Shown here in pieces: positions 24,001-32,291 of a stretch of 64,000 bases of DNA. The translations under genes were made by a program, and so were the position numbers. The stretch is from contig NC_092582.1 of the NCBI RefSeq assembly GCF_037975245.1, forward strand, positions 23,884,577 to 23,948,576, read 5' to 3'. The stretch comes from Apostichopus japonicus. Lineage: Eukaryota > Echinodermata > Holothuroidea > Aspidochirotida > Stichopodidae. Numbering within the stretch: position 1 is the first letter of the stretch; the number at the start of each line of letters is the position of its first letter. The notes under the pieces were generated by a model. That model saw only the letters and a program-made list of their open reading frames with translations, had not been told where the DNA came from and ran no database searches.

Positions 24001-25149
24001 TGAGATGCAGATTTCACTCATTCTTCCAGTTGATTGCTAATAACCTCATATAACCTTTGACCCTAATTGACACTACTTTGGTAATGATTAATGAAGCCCT
24101 CACAGGGCGACAATTTGGAGCATAAGCAATGCCACCATTGTGGTAAACCACTCAGACTGACCTACATTATATTGAGTAATAATGATGATTCTGTCCTAAC
24201 ATACTTACATGAAGCATGTAATGAAGGCAGGCTTAGAGTAACTATTTACTTTTATACTGGCCTGTCAGTACCACAGTCCAGCAATAAAGCATGTATTGAA
24301 GGTAGGCTTAGAGTAACTATTTACTTTTATACTGGCCTGTCAGTACCACAATCCAGCAATAAAGCATGTGATGAAGGTAGACTTACAGTTACCAATTACT
24401 GTCATACTGGCCTGTCAGTACTTACAATGCAGTAAGCATGTAATGAAGGCAGGCTTATGTTGACAATTCACTGTCGTACTAGCCTGTCAGTACCTACAAT
24501 GCAGTAACAAAGAATGCAATGAAGACAGGTTTCAGTGTAATTATTCAATGTCACTGGGCCTGTGCTTAGACCTGATTCCTATTTATAATTACAGTGATAT
24601 TAATGATGTCACAACAACATAAAACAAAACATCATTGACATAAACAAAGGGATTGATAGTTTTACAAATAACACTATATACAATGGTTACTTATTAAATT
24701 ATAGGAAGATTTGATGCTACAAATAAGACAATGGTACAGTGACACTATTACAATGTGTCAACACCTTGATCTCATGCCTACAGTAAATTGTACACATTAA
24801 AACCCATATAATCTGTCTTCTTGGATTTGTAGGAGCGTCTTCAGCAGCGTCATCAATCAATGTGAAGGAAACCTTGAAGAGCATCAACCCGCTTGACCTC
24901 CAGTATGTCTATCGCTTTGCATGTGGACTCAACAAGTCAGCAGCAGACATCATCGTGAAACACCTGCAGGAAACCAAAGAGGAACAACAGTTTGCTATTC
25001 TTTGCATGCTTGAACAAGAAGAAAAGTCAGACCAATTTATGCAGTCAGTTAAGGACTTGGTATCAAGTGTCATTTCCATTACAGAATATGATGCCATTTT
25101 GTTACAGAGGTCTACTATACAAGTCCTTGAAGTTGCTTCAGCTAAGCAG
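12032..25149 (+). CDS. NLR-type receptor gene (DED-like + NACHT), 3'-incomplete
   Basis: Four coding exons are joined by GT-AG introns at 12093-13452, 13744-15723 and 16903-24832. Together they give one uninterrupted frame of 616 residues that continues past 25149. The first three junctions are all phase 1 and the last donor is phase 0; agreement of phase with homology is the main support for the model. The predicted protein has a 20-residue leader, a DED-like death-fold domain (about 21-105), a NACHT NTPase (about 190-400), helical/winged-helix segments to 510, and a further helical region (511-616). In this family the NACHT domain oligomerises on ligand sensing and the death-fold domain recruits adaptors or caspases in the cytosol. 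That role is inferred from the family. No leucine-rich-repeat exon or stop was found downstream. Confidence 0.8.
12885..13060 (+). pseudogene. Decayed extra copy of the DED exon in intron 1
   Basis: About 125 bases after the conserved acceptor GTCGCAG align plainly with the start of the functional exon at 13453: TTTTAAAGTC, GATTCAAC, TTATCAA, GATTCGAGACACCTG against matching words there. Read in the same phase it gives FDHFKVNLPDH..., then stops at TAG 12980-12982. The 3' half is barely alignable and no donor survives. The similarity extends into the intron side of the acceptor, so this is a tandem genomic duplication of the exon, not a processed copy. Confidence 0.8.
13453..13743 (+). CDS. 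NLR exon 2: DED-like death-fold domain
   Basis: The acceptor TATGTCGCAG and donor GAAG|GTAATC bracket exactly 97 codons, with both ends phase 1. Residues 21-105 form a predicted helical bundle of death-effector length. The pattern LLGLKLGEIDSIK, then LLDDRGIITPTDITDLLKML, then KLDGLAARI matches the way DED helices 2-6 are laid out (ExxG, D/E-R-G hinge, LL..L). The last ~14 residues are a charged linker (KTSQGKKDQDLE). DED and death domain are hard to separate by eye; DED is favoured. As a symmetric phase-1 exon it can be gained or lost without a frameshift, and the relic in intron 1 shows it has been duplicated. Confidence 0.82.
13744..15723 (+). other. NLR intron 2
   Basis: A 1,980-bp intron ending in a long pyrimidine tract (TTTGTTTTTTTTTTCTCAG). 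It holds two transposon-end-like fragments: near 14505-14555 (ACGTAGCCAGGGG and a poly-C run) and near 15160-15256 (CCCTCCCC tracts ending CAGGCTACGTCGCTG). These resemble hAT MITE ends but have no visible target duplications. No other gene is seen. Confidence 0.7.
15724..16902 (+). CDS. NLR exon 3: NACHT NTPase
   Basis: This single 1,179-bp exon codes residues 118-510 and is phase 1 at both ends. The frame is open back to the acceptor, so Met144 (15801) is internal. The sequence reads EKKRDLIKYSK..HYE, then IIFVEGGI, the pre-NACHT pattern of invertebrate NLRs. Walker A is ADPGFGKST (198-206, Lys204) with Ala in place of the usual first Gly. Walker B is VVMLFDSYDE (275-284) with the acidic DxxDE of NACHT proteins. 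The sensor segment is ILTRT (311-315) where most NLRs have TSR. RLTGF (330-334), LRDLCQVPLF (367-376) and the winged-helix His in WHKIICEFYA (His492) follow in the expected order. The protein should bind and probably hydrolyse ATP in the cytosol. Confidence 0.92.
16957..17302 (+). mobile_element. hAT-type MITE, copy A (54 bp after NLR exon 3)
   Basis: It begins CAGTGGCGTAGGAAGG and ends GGTTCCTACGCCCTTG. The flanks share a slightly imperfect duplication (ATCTCTGA on the left, TTCTCTGA two bases off on the right). The sequence is the reverse complement of the element at 23226-23599 throughout, including the poly-G, AGATGCAATTTGGTGC and GACTTGCGAAGC blocks. It is non-coding and lies just past the exon 3 donor. 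Confidence 0.8.
18413..19306 (+). pseudogene. hAT transposase (ZMYM1-like) pseudogene
   Basis: Two pieces are recognisable. 18413-18683 encodes LCETRWSSRTDALFTFK, then AELELNSDSKARAF, LKFVIVALVAAKSILQY and PLSKMLQ, which is the RNase H-like core typical of ZMYM1/DUF4371 hAT proteins. 19121-19303 encodes FSAMRRVKSSIR..NEERLSGLALMHIHRDF, the C-terminal hAT dimerisation domain. The first piece is interrupted by a 350-bp MITE, resumes at 19042 (LVTAAKESRVVIGTLTELRTHV) and stops at 19122. The stretch between RTHV and FSAM, including later catalytic residues, is deleted and the frame shifts. The N-terminal zinc finger was not found. It cannot make active enzyme. Confidence 0.85.
18684..19033 (-). 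mobile_element. hAT MITE inserted in the hAT transposase
   Basis: 350 bp bounded by CAGTGGCGGAGCG and TAGCTCCGCCACTG and flanked by perfect 8-bp duplications GCTACAAC (18676-18683 and 19034-19041). Removing the insert and one repeat restores the transposase reading across the junction for 27 more codons, which confirms the limits. Poly-G/C runs and the hairpin core (18925-18968, minus orientation) lie inside. Confidence 0.92.
19945..20085 (+). mobile_element. hAT end fragment with hairpin core
   Basis: It begins CAGGCGCGTATCTTGG and carries GCGGAGCGCCACC..GGTTGGCGC (about 19992-20016), then CCCCCAGATCACCGGAAACG. This is the reverse of the right end of the element ending at 19712. The other end was not located, so it may be truncated. 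Confidence 0.6.
20615..20795 (+). mobile_element. hAT MITE fragment with hairpin core
   Basis: The left end GCAGTGGCGGAGCTAGGGGT matches, reversed, the right end of the MITE at 18684-19033. The hairpin core is at about 20693-20730, followed by CCCTAGATCGCCGGAAATGA. No right terminus or target duplication was found. The ORFs here on both strands are by-products. Confidence 0.6.
20896..21140 (+). mobile_element. hAT MITE fragment with internally duplicated core
   Basis: It starts near AACAGGCGCGTAGCGAGG. The core AGCGTAGCGCCACC..GGTTGGCGCGAAGC is at about 20953-20987, and a second partial AGCGCGGAGCGTACAAG follows at about 21056. Each is followed by AAATTTTGGCCGAAAATG and CTCCCAG, so a ~75-bp block is duplicated. 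The right end is not clear. Confidence 0.55.
21449..21930 (-). mobile_element. Transposon-derived segment with polypyrimidine tract
   Basis: A poly-G run starts near 21461. From 21736 to 21885 the plus strand is almost pure C/T (CTCTTTCTCTTCCC-like), ending in GGGGGGCGCGCGCCCCC and CTGGATACGCACCTG at 21928. The end is the reverse complement of the start of the fragment at 38630, which also has a purine tract beside it, so both are copies of one family. The 88-aa and 76-aa ORFs are low-complexity artefacts. Confidence 0.6.
23226..23599 (-). mobile_element. hAT-type MITE, copy B
   Basis: The ends are CAAGGGCGTAGGAACC and CTTCCTACGCCACTG, flanked by a perfect 8-bp duplication TATCTGAT (23218-23225 and 23600-23607). 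It is the inverted partner of copy A at 16957-17302. The poly-C run, CGCTTCGCAAGTC, CAAATTGTATCTAAGGCC and CCAGGCCGGCCATCAG all match in reverse order. It is non-coding. The clean duplication assigns this family to hAT. Confidence 0.92.
24205..24560 (+). repeat. 75-bp tandem repeat, about 4.5 copies
   Basis: GCATGT..GAAGG..GGCTTA and ACTGGCCTGTCAGTAC recur every 72-75 bp. The first three units stay in one frame (ACxEGRLRVTIYFYTGLSV), which accounts for a 114-aa ORF at 24091-24435. With no splice borders and a position inside the NLR intron, the ORF is not called a gene. Confidence 0.85.
24833..25149 (+). CDS. NLR exon 4: post-NACHT helical region
   Basis: The acceptor GATTTGTAG and donor AAGCAG|GTAATT enclose 317 bp. 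The leading phase 1 completes a Gly codon with exon 3. Residues 511-616 include INPLDLQYVYRFACGLN, a segment like the YxxRFxCGLN of NLR HD2-to-LRR boundaries, then IIVKHLQETKEEQQFAILCM, a mostly helical stretch. The donor is phase 0, unlike the earlier phase-1 junctions, so the next module (normally LRRs) should begin with a phase-0 acceptor. None was recognised. The frame opens upstream of the GTG at 24862, so no internal start is implied. Confidence 0.82.
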
Positions 25150-25296
25150 GTAATTTTCAATTTGTATACTATTGATACTCTCAACACACCATAACCAAAT
25201 CTTAAGTTGAAAAAGTTAATCCATCTTGGTTTAATTTATTCAATATTTGTGACTCAACTTTGCTACCCACATTGTTTAGATTCTATTACAATAGTT

Positions 25297-26635
25297 CAGG
25301 GGCGTATCCAGGATTTTCCAATAGGGGGGGCGCCAGGCATGAATGATCGCCGTCCTGGGGGATGGGTCTAAGGGGAGGGGTGTATAATTTTTGCTTTCAA
25401 AGAAGGGCTGAAATGCAAAATGGTGTCATATGCATGGGCGGCGATCCGTACTTCCGAGTGGGGGGGGGGGGATATGACCTTGTTGACTATCTAAGCGTAG
25501 CGCCACCATTGGTTGGCGCGAAGCGTACAAGAAAATTTTGGGATTAACAAACCCTCTAGATGGCCGGAAATGGCACTTCCCGAGGTTTCCAAGCGGCATA
25601 TACCCAACTTTAAAATAGGGATGTCATGTCCGAAATATCTCATAATCAGGATCCAAAATACTTTTTTTTTTAATTTCGGGTGTTATTTTGGGAAAATTGC
25701 CCCTTTCAATCTTGTTTCAGGCGCAACGTTAGAATGTTCGAGAGCTCTGTTATATTATTCGATGAAGAAAATGGCCTCATGCAGGCTATTATAGGCCTAT
25801 ACACATGCAATACACAATTACACATAGTTACATTCCTAGGTACCGATTGCTAGGGCATCCAGGTGAAACGTGTATTAAGCATTACCCTGGTTACATGAGA
25901 TTCTCAGCTGTTCGAGGGAACATGTACGTGTGTAGGCCTACTATAGGGCCTATATGAATACTATGAGGGTGCATTTATGTACTATATCAATACCGTGGGC
26001 GCAATAATACATTTTGTTGTTATAGGGCCAATGAAGCCTACAGTCAACTATTTTTGCTTTATAAAGACGCTTTATTTGAAAAGATCGCACTGCGTTTATG
26101 GTAGGCGAGAAATGAAGCTAAAAAAGAGCCGTACATTAACGAAGATGCATAAATGTAGGCATGAAAATATTCTTCTGGCATTTGGTGGGGGGGGGGGGGG
26201 ATATGGTGCATTACATCCCCTCCACCCATTTTCATGGGGGGATATATCCCCCCTCCACCCAGGATCGCCGCCCATGGCCATATGTGATCCATTTTTCGAC
26301 CTTAATAATAAGCAACATTTCCAGTAAATATGGACACAAAATGCACAATTTAGTATGGCTGGCATGTCATTTAGTGTTTATAGTGATAATACAAACACAA
26401 TTACCATCTATGTTTCTAAAACTATTATGCCGCCGAACTTCGCCAGAACCTTTTTTTGGCAAACAAAAAATAAAGCATACGGGAGGGGGGGGGGGGGTTG
26501 AGCGATCACCGACATCTCACATAAAGGTCGTCATCAATTTTTTTTTTTTTTTTTTTTGCTAAACTTTTTTTTTTTTTGGTGACGGCCAATAGGGGGGGCG
26601 CGCGCCTGTTGCGCCCCCCCCTGGATACGCCCCTG
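25297..26635 (+). mobile_element. Outer hAT-like element, 1.34 kb
   Basis: The ends CAGGGGCGTATCCAGG and CCTGGATACGCCCCTG are perfect inverted repeats. Both flanks carry ATAGTT; if the first CA is counted with the flank, the duplication is the 8-bp ATAGTTCA. Long poly-G (25325, 26587) and poly-T (26539-26575) runs are present. A second element lies inside (25433-26276). There is no transposase. Confidence 0.85.
25433..26276 (+). mobile_element. Inner nested hAT-like element, 844 bp
   Basis: The inverted ends CATGGGCGGCGATCC and GGATCGCCGCCCATG are flanked by GTCATATG and GCCATATG, an 8-bp duplication with one mismatch. The hairpin core is near 25495-25530. The entire element recurs inverted at 43923-44782. 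ORFs such as 25977-26327 are by-products of G-rich repeats. Confidence 0.88.
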
Positions 26636-27298
26636 ATAGTTCATTGCAATTATCAGGCCAACTCTTTTTGTATTTATTCATTTGGGTTCTGATGTTCATT
26701 CTCATTGTTGATAGACAACAAACTTACTAACTAATTAATTTTCCTTCCTGAATGCCAGTGAAATTCTCAATAGTTTTCTCGCATCTCATGTCACTATCTT
26801 TGTCGGAAATGTAAGAAATATGGCACCACATAAATCAACTTTACCCAACAGCATGCATGCGCATAACACCTATTATTTAGTGTGGACCATTGCCTCATTG
26901 TCTAAATGTAGCAGCAATGAGTTGATAAAAACAAGAGCCCAAGGGCAGTATGGTTCCTTGCTTGTAAGGAATATTTACAAGGGGAGCAGCACTGTCCTAA
27001 AATTGTTATGTGGTCCAATGTACACAGACAATATTATTGCCAAAAATATCGCAAATCCACCGTTGGTCCTTTTGAGAACCTGTTGAGGACCAGGTGTCTG
27101 ATATGAGCACGAGTTGGCTCTTTTTACAGAACTCACAGAATCATCCAAACTGTACTTATTAAGAATTTTAACAAAACCAAACAAAACCTTGATCTCTAAT
27201 AATTTAGCACACAAACGTGCAGAGGCGTTAACTTATGGACAATTTAGATCGGAATATGTCCACGAAAATTCAAAGAATCGACTTGAAAGAAACTGTAG

Positions 27299-27332
27299 AG
27301 GTCACTAGAGGTCAACCTGAGGTCAAAGGTCA
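27299..27332 (+). promoter_or_regulatory. AGGTCA series DR4-DR5-DR1, copy 1
   Basis: Four perfect AGGTCA half-sites begin at 27299, 27309, 27320 and 27327, with spacers CTAG (4), ACCTG (5) and A (1). An opposite-strand DR4 (TGACCT, 4 bp, TGACCT) follows at 27436-27451. Nuclear receptors (RXR heterodimers, HNF4-like proteins) bind such direct repeats. Binding here is inference only. Confidence 0.5.
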
Positions 27333-28249
27333 CCCAAATGCAGGTAGACTGTTGGATTGCAATGGCGTAACTCCCAACCTTGATGGACATTTGGTTCTTA
27401 AGTTATTGCAAAAATAAAAGATTTTGACCCCTAATTGACCTTTGTTGACCTTCGATCACATGACCGTTATGTTTGGAAACGATCTCTACCCCATTCACAA
27501 CTACTCCCAAAATATCAACAATGTGGGCCCCTGTCAGTGGGAGTTTCACAAGTTATTGCACAGGAAAAAAACATTTTGACCCATAACTGACCTTTGGTGG
27601 CCTTGGATCACATCACAGGTATCTTGGAAAACGTGCCCCTACTTTATTCACAACTTGTCCAATATATCAACCTTGTCAGAATTCGTGACTACAGTAGAAG
27701 TTGTTGCAAAAATTAGCATAAGTTGGCAGTTTTTTGCACATTAGCAACCTTGAATTTCCTTGGATGACCTGATGGTTTTTATCAAAACTATTCCCCTCGA
27801 TGATGTGAAACCTCTCCTAAATTTGTTATGTGCTCACAATATACACACAACGTTATTGCTAATAGGGTATCAAAACCAACCTTTGGCCCCTCATAACTTG
27901 AGAACCTGGTGTCCGATTGAGGCGGGAGTTGGTTTCCTCTATAGAGCACAAAAAGCTTTATCTCATATCAAAATATTGACAAATTTTGTTTTGTTTTGCC
28001 CCGTATCTCCTAAAATTAGCATATTTTCAAAAGTTGACCTTTGACCTTTTAACCTCACGGTCAGATGTAGTTTGGCACGTTGATTCCAAAAAGCAACATG
28101 ACAAGTCTATACGACCATCCTAACTGTACTTAAAAATAAAATTGACCTCTGATAACTCACAGGGGTCAACCAAGGACAATTTTGATCGGAAGGTACCTTT
28201 GAGATCCGATTATGGCCACCAAAATTCAAATAACCAAAGAAACTAATAT

Positions 28250-28283
28250 AGGTCACCAGAGGTCAAACTGAGGTCAAAGGTCA
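28250..28283 (+). promoter_or_regulatory. AGGTCA series DR4-DR5-DR1, copy 2
   Basis: The same four half-sites with the same spacing: 28250, 28260, 28271 and 28278, spacers CCAG, AACTG and A. The spacer bases differ from copy 1 while all 24 half-site bases are kept. An opposite-strand DR4 is at 28381-28396. Confidence 0.5.
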
Positions 28284-29526
28284 CCTAGATGCGGGTCGAC
28301 TAATGAATTACAAAGCTCCCAACCTTGACGGACATTTTGTTCTCAAGTTATTGCAAAAATACTAGTTTTTGACCCCTAATTGACCTATGTTGACCTTGGA
28401 TCACATGACCATTATGTTTGGAAACGAGACCTCACCCCATTCACAACTACTCCCAAAATATCAACCATGTCGGACCCTGTCAACAGGTTATTGCTGTTTT
28501 TAATATATTGGTTTTTGGTATCAAACTGACCTTTTGTGACCTTTGCGGGCACCAAAAACAATAGGGATCTTTTTCTTACTATGGGCTATCCCACCCACCA
28601 AGTTAGATCATGATACATCATTTCCTTTTTGAGATATCGTGTACACAAGCCAAGCCTTACATACACACACACACACACACGCATACACGCCAAGTTGAAT
28701 GCATAGGTTCCTTGTTTTGCAAAAAGCAAGGAACCAAAAAGTGATATAAATCATCACATAAAAAAGGTAAATGGTTCACAGCTTACCTCGAAAAACACGA
28801 AAGCAGGTTCTTTAAATTATCCTCTGTAATATTGTGCTGGTTATTGTATGCTGTTGTGGGTTGACTCCTCAGCTTTAATTGAAAAGGATTTAACACAATA
28901 ATTACACATGTTTAGCACATTTGTTGCATTGGGGCCGTAAAGAATATGTTAGTGCTCAGGCCTCATCCATCTAACAAAATTGTGAAAAAGCAAGATCATT
29001 TACCAATAAAATCAATATCTTGACACAATGTTGGGGTCAATATTTGGGAAGTTGACACCGTGTAGTTTATAATGTATTATCTTCCTTTCAAATCAGCCTG
29101 TTGGGACAATTTCCTAATGCTAAGACTTCTCTAAACTGTACTACAATTTCATGCTCTCAAAGCACTGGCATGACAGCACAAACAGTTCCTTACCTTAATC
29201 TGTTAGAAACATGTTATTAATACTGACAATATGAGCGCTCTGAAGCGGGACATAACACTACAGTATAGAAAAAATTGTCCCACCTGGGTGTTCAAATAGA
29301 AACATACATGCATATGCATATCACTTTCTGAATAGGGCAGTTACTATGCATTCCATTGTATTCTTGTTTGGGTCTGGTGGTCTAATATGCATGAATTTGT
29401 GCAAGATAAATACACTAAAAGATAATTACTTAATACAGCTCTATTGCCTTGATCAAAGGTATTCAGCAAAACCCATTACCATTTCAGAAACTGAATGTTG
29501 AAAATTTAGTTTGTAGAGACACTCAC

Positions 29527-29585
29527 CCAGACTCTCATCCACAAAGGAAGTTATGTCATCAGTGATGTTGGCCCGTTTGAATTTT
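29527..29585 (-). other. Possible minus-strand exon (weak)
   Basis: On the minus strand GGAATTGTAAAAG precedes and CTGG|GTGAGTG follows a 59-bp open segment reading KFKRANITDDITSFVDESL. The diverged copy near 54755 has an in-frame stop. Entering phase 2 does not match the other candidates, so an exon is missing or the call is wrong. Confidence 0.2.
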
Positions 29586-29778
29586 CTTTTACAATTCCTT
29601 GTATGTATGTTAGATTGAGACCTTAATCTTCCCTTAGGCCCTTAGGGAGTTTATTAATCAAGCAAGTCTCTGCTCCACCAGGATTAGGCAGTAACAAAAT
29701 CATTTCTAACCAGACTCAAATATAATTATAACTACAACCCAGCTTACCAGTCCTGCTATACACTAATTATACACTTAC

Positions 29779-29850
29779 CATTACCATCAGCATATTGTAA
29801 ACCATTCTGTGCAAGATCCACATCATGTGACCCCAAAGATCGTCTCAAGA
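29779..29850 (-). other. Possible minus-strand exon (weak)
   Basis: A 72-bp segment, phase 1 at both ends, encodes LRRSLGSHDVDLAQNGLQYA.. before the donor AATG|GTAAGTG. The acceptor (GATTAATCAG) is weak. In the duplicate near 60167-60240 an extra G breaks the frame. Open in only one copy, so low confidence. Confidence 0.2.
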
Positions 29851-31129
29851 CTGATTAATCCACATTTACCTATTGAGGAGATAAAGACGAAAGCAATAAG
29901 ATTCACTAATTCTAAGTTGAGAATATCTGAACTAGATGTTTTAATGCAAACAATAAATTTTCTTGTTATTGAGTTTGCATTTTTAATATTTACTCAACAG
30001 TTATTCCATTGCTCACAGATATAAGCTAATGCTACAATGACTCTGTGCCTTGGTAACATAATTGCAATCCTATGGATTAGTCTAAATTAATCAGTACACC
30101 CTTTTAGTTTGGTACTTTTAACACGAATCGTGCAGCAAGCCAACAAAGTTGTTCATCTTTGTTCACCTTTACTTTGAAGTCAAGCAAAGTTAGGCCTACT
30201 GTAATTACTGGCCTGGATTGCTTTTGTCTAACAATTGGTATACCAGTGTGAAGCAGAGGATGCTCTAATACATAAATGTTGTTGTCTTTGCTTTCACAAC
30301 TGTCCCAGTAACTTCATTTCCACTTTTGCCAATAGACATCAACGTGATGCCCCCCCCCCCCAACTCCCCAAACTTATAACAGAAGTATATAACAACTTTA
30401 TGACCAAAGAGAATACATAATGCATTAAGGATTTCAGATGTCACAACATGCTGAATCCTTCAAGAACTTGTCATATTGTGTTGTATGATCTTCTGTGATA
30501 GAATCATAAACTGTTGCTTGTAATAGTGCAATACTCAATACATATCATTATTCATGAAAACTATTTAATATGATGGGATGGGTGGACCTTGTCTTAAATT
30601 ACATAATATCCACTTAACATGGAGACAATGACAATAGAAGTCTATGTTAGTATTAGATGCTCACATTAGAATGAAATTGTTTCATAATGAAACCATATAT
30701 GCCAGATAAACATTCAATTGGTCAGATTTGAAAGATCAGAGATGTACTGTAATTGGCATCAGAATTTCCTCATATTGAAACTTACAATTATGGTACAATT
30801 TGTAGAGATGATGCTACAATTAGAGAAACACTGAACAAAAGAGGTCTCACAGAATCCCTCAGTCTACTAAAGACACAACGTTTAGAAGTATTCCAACTTA
30901 GATTATTCATTGTTCATATGTTACGTCTTGTTTTGCAGTAATTGGAATTAATGGTGGGAGGGGTGCTGGTCTGCTGGATTAGGGACTTTCCGGTGGGGAA
31001 ATTCCTTTGAGGGATCATCTAATAAATTATGTAGTAAAAACATCCACTTAAACACTTGCATTCAAATGGAGGAAGGGGAGGTTCAGGTGGATGGGGTAAG
31101 AATCAGGTGGTGGACCATGTAATCATTAC

Positions 31130-31234
31130 CCTGCTCTGTAAACTGTACACATTTCTTCCAAGTGCTGTAATTCGGACATGAAACTGGCAATTCCCTAAGA
31201 AGGCTGATCTCAGGACTGAACAATTCAAGTTTAC
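31130..31234 (-). CDS. Candidate exon of a second gene, copy 1
   Basis: The acceptor TTTTTCTCATCATCAG and donor GCAGG|GTAATG enclose 105 bp, phase 1 at both ends and fully open: KLELFSPEISLLRELPVSC then NYSTWKKCVQFTEQ. One LxxLxVxC run is like a leucine-rich-repeat strand, but the family is not certain. The duplicate at 61582-61686 has the same length and is also open although 15 of 34 residues differ. Keeping the frame through compensating indels suggests coding constraint. It could be part of the LRR region of another NLR gene. Confidence 0.4.
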
Positions 31235-32291
31235 CTGATGATGAGAAAAACAAAATGCATTTGGTCATCAGTTATGTTATTATTTATTTAAATTGTCATC
31301 ACTAAGTCTGCAAGTAGCAGAATTCTATCATGTAACATTGTCAAACACATAGAAATAACACAGAGCTCTTTTATAAATATATTGGTATGCTACTGTAGTT
31401 TCAAAATATATTACAAAGTAAAATTAGTAAAAGATGAGGGATGTCTTCTGATATTATATACTATCTTGATATGATATTTACAACTCAGTTATAATTATAA
31501 TAACATTGTAAAGAAACTAATTCAACTAGAATACCAATATAAAGACTGTACAAGATGAGTTCAAGGTCTCATAATGCCTCCCACAGTGAATATACATCTC
31601 AACTAATACCAAACTGATTGAAATATAAACAATCATTAATCTGAAATTAAGACACACATTGAATCCTCAGTCAAACTTGAAGTAATACCACTAGTGATCC
31701 ACAGTATGGTTTATATTGAATTAAGAATCAAGAATTATAATGATGCAGCCATGAAATAGAATGGAGCCTGAAGAAAACATGATGAAGGATTCTGGTCACA
31801 TAATTTAGGAACCAATAGTTCACTGTACTGTCTATATGTTGATGAATTTGTAGGATTTCTGAATTGCTGACATTGTACTATCATTGATTGAGTTAAAGTA
31901 CATATTTTTCTATCTGCAGGCTTTGATAGATACTGTTATTTCATAACATTTTGTTCTGTACAGACCTGCTGTGAGGGGCGGGGGGGGGGGGCTCCAGTTG
32001 TCAGTTGAGTGCCCAGTGAAACATGTGATAGAGAATATACTTTACGTTAGGATAAACAAAGTCTTAGGTGATAAACAAAGGCCAGGTGACACAATTGTGC
32101 ATGGAACTGTGCCTGGCTCTCAATGTTACTGGTTTTGTGTACACCTTATTTGAATAATGTGTATTTAGCCTCACATGATGTGATTGTGAATAGTAGAACT
32201 GGAGTGTGACAGTTTATCAGGATTTTGGAGGAAAATATCAAAGAATTAAGGGAGAAGCAAACCCAACCATTAATTTTAGCTGATATGATTG

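Larger units (their letters stand above)
16903..24832 (+). other. NLR intron 3, filled with transposons
   Basis: A 7.9-kb intron holding a dead hAT transposase, at least one full MITE inside it, an inverted pair of a second MITE, several hairpin-core relics, a pyrimidine tract and a 75-bp tandem repeat (each listed separately). The unassigned remainder (about 22000-23217 and 23610-24200) shows no gene. The acceptor is TTCTTGGATTTGTAG. Confidence 0.75.
26820..28745 (+). repeat. Dispersed repeat with AGGTCA half-site series, two internal copies
   Basis: Two ~350-bp blocks (about 27180-27530 and 28130-28500, offset about 950 bp) are clearly homologous, with CCCAACCTTGA, AAGTTATTGCAAAAATA, GACCCCTAATTGACC and ACTACTCCCAAAATATCAAC in the same order. 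The 3' end has an ACACACAC run, then AGGTTCCTTG and CAAGGAACC. No ORF with recognisable protein content remains. Related CACACA-tailed repeats lie at 54190-54600 and 56610-58400. Confidence 0.75.

Noticed and set aside
24091-24435. 114-aa ORF with CHHCGKP and 25-residue repeats
   Set aside because: Lies in the NLR intron and comes from a 75-bp tandem repeat; the Cys/His pair alone is not enough for a zinc finger.
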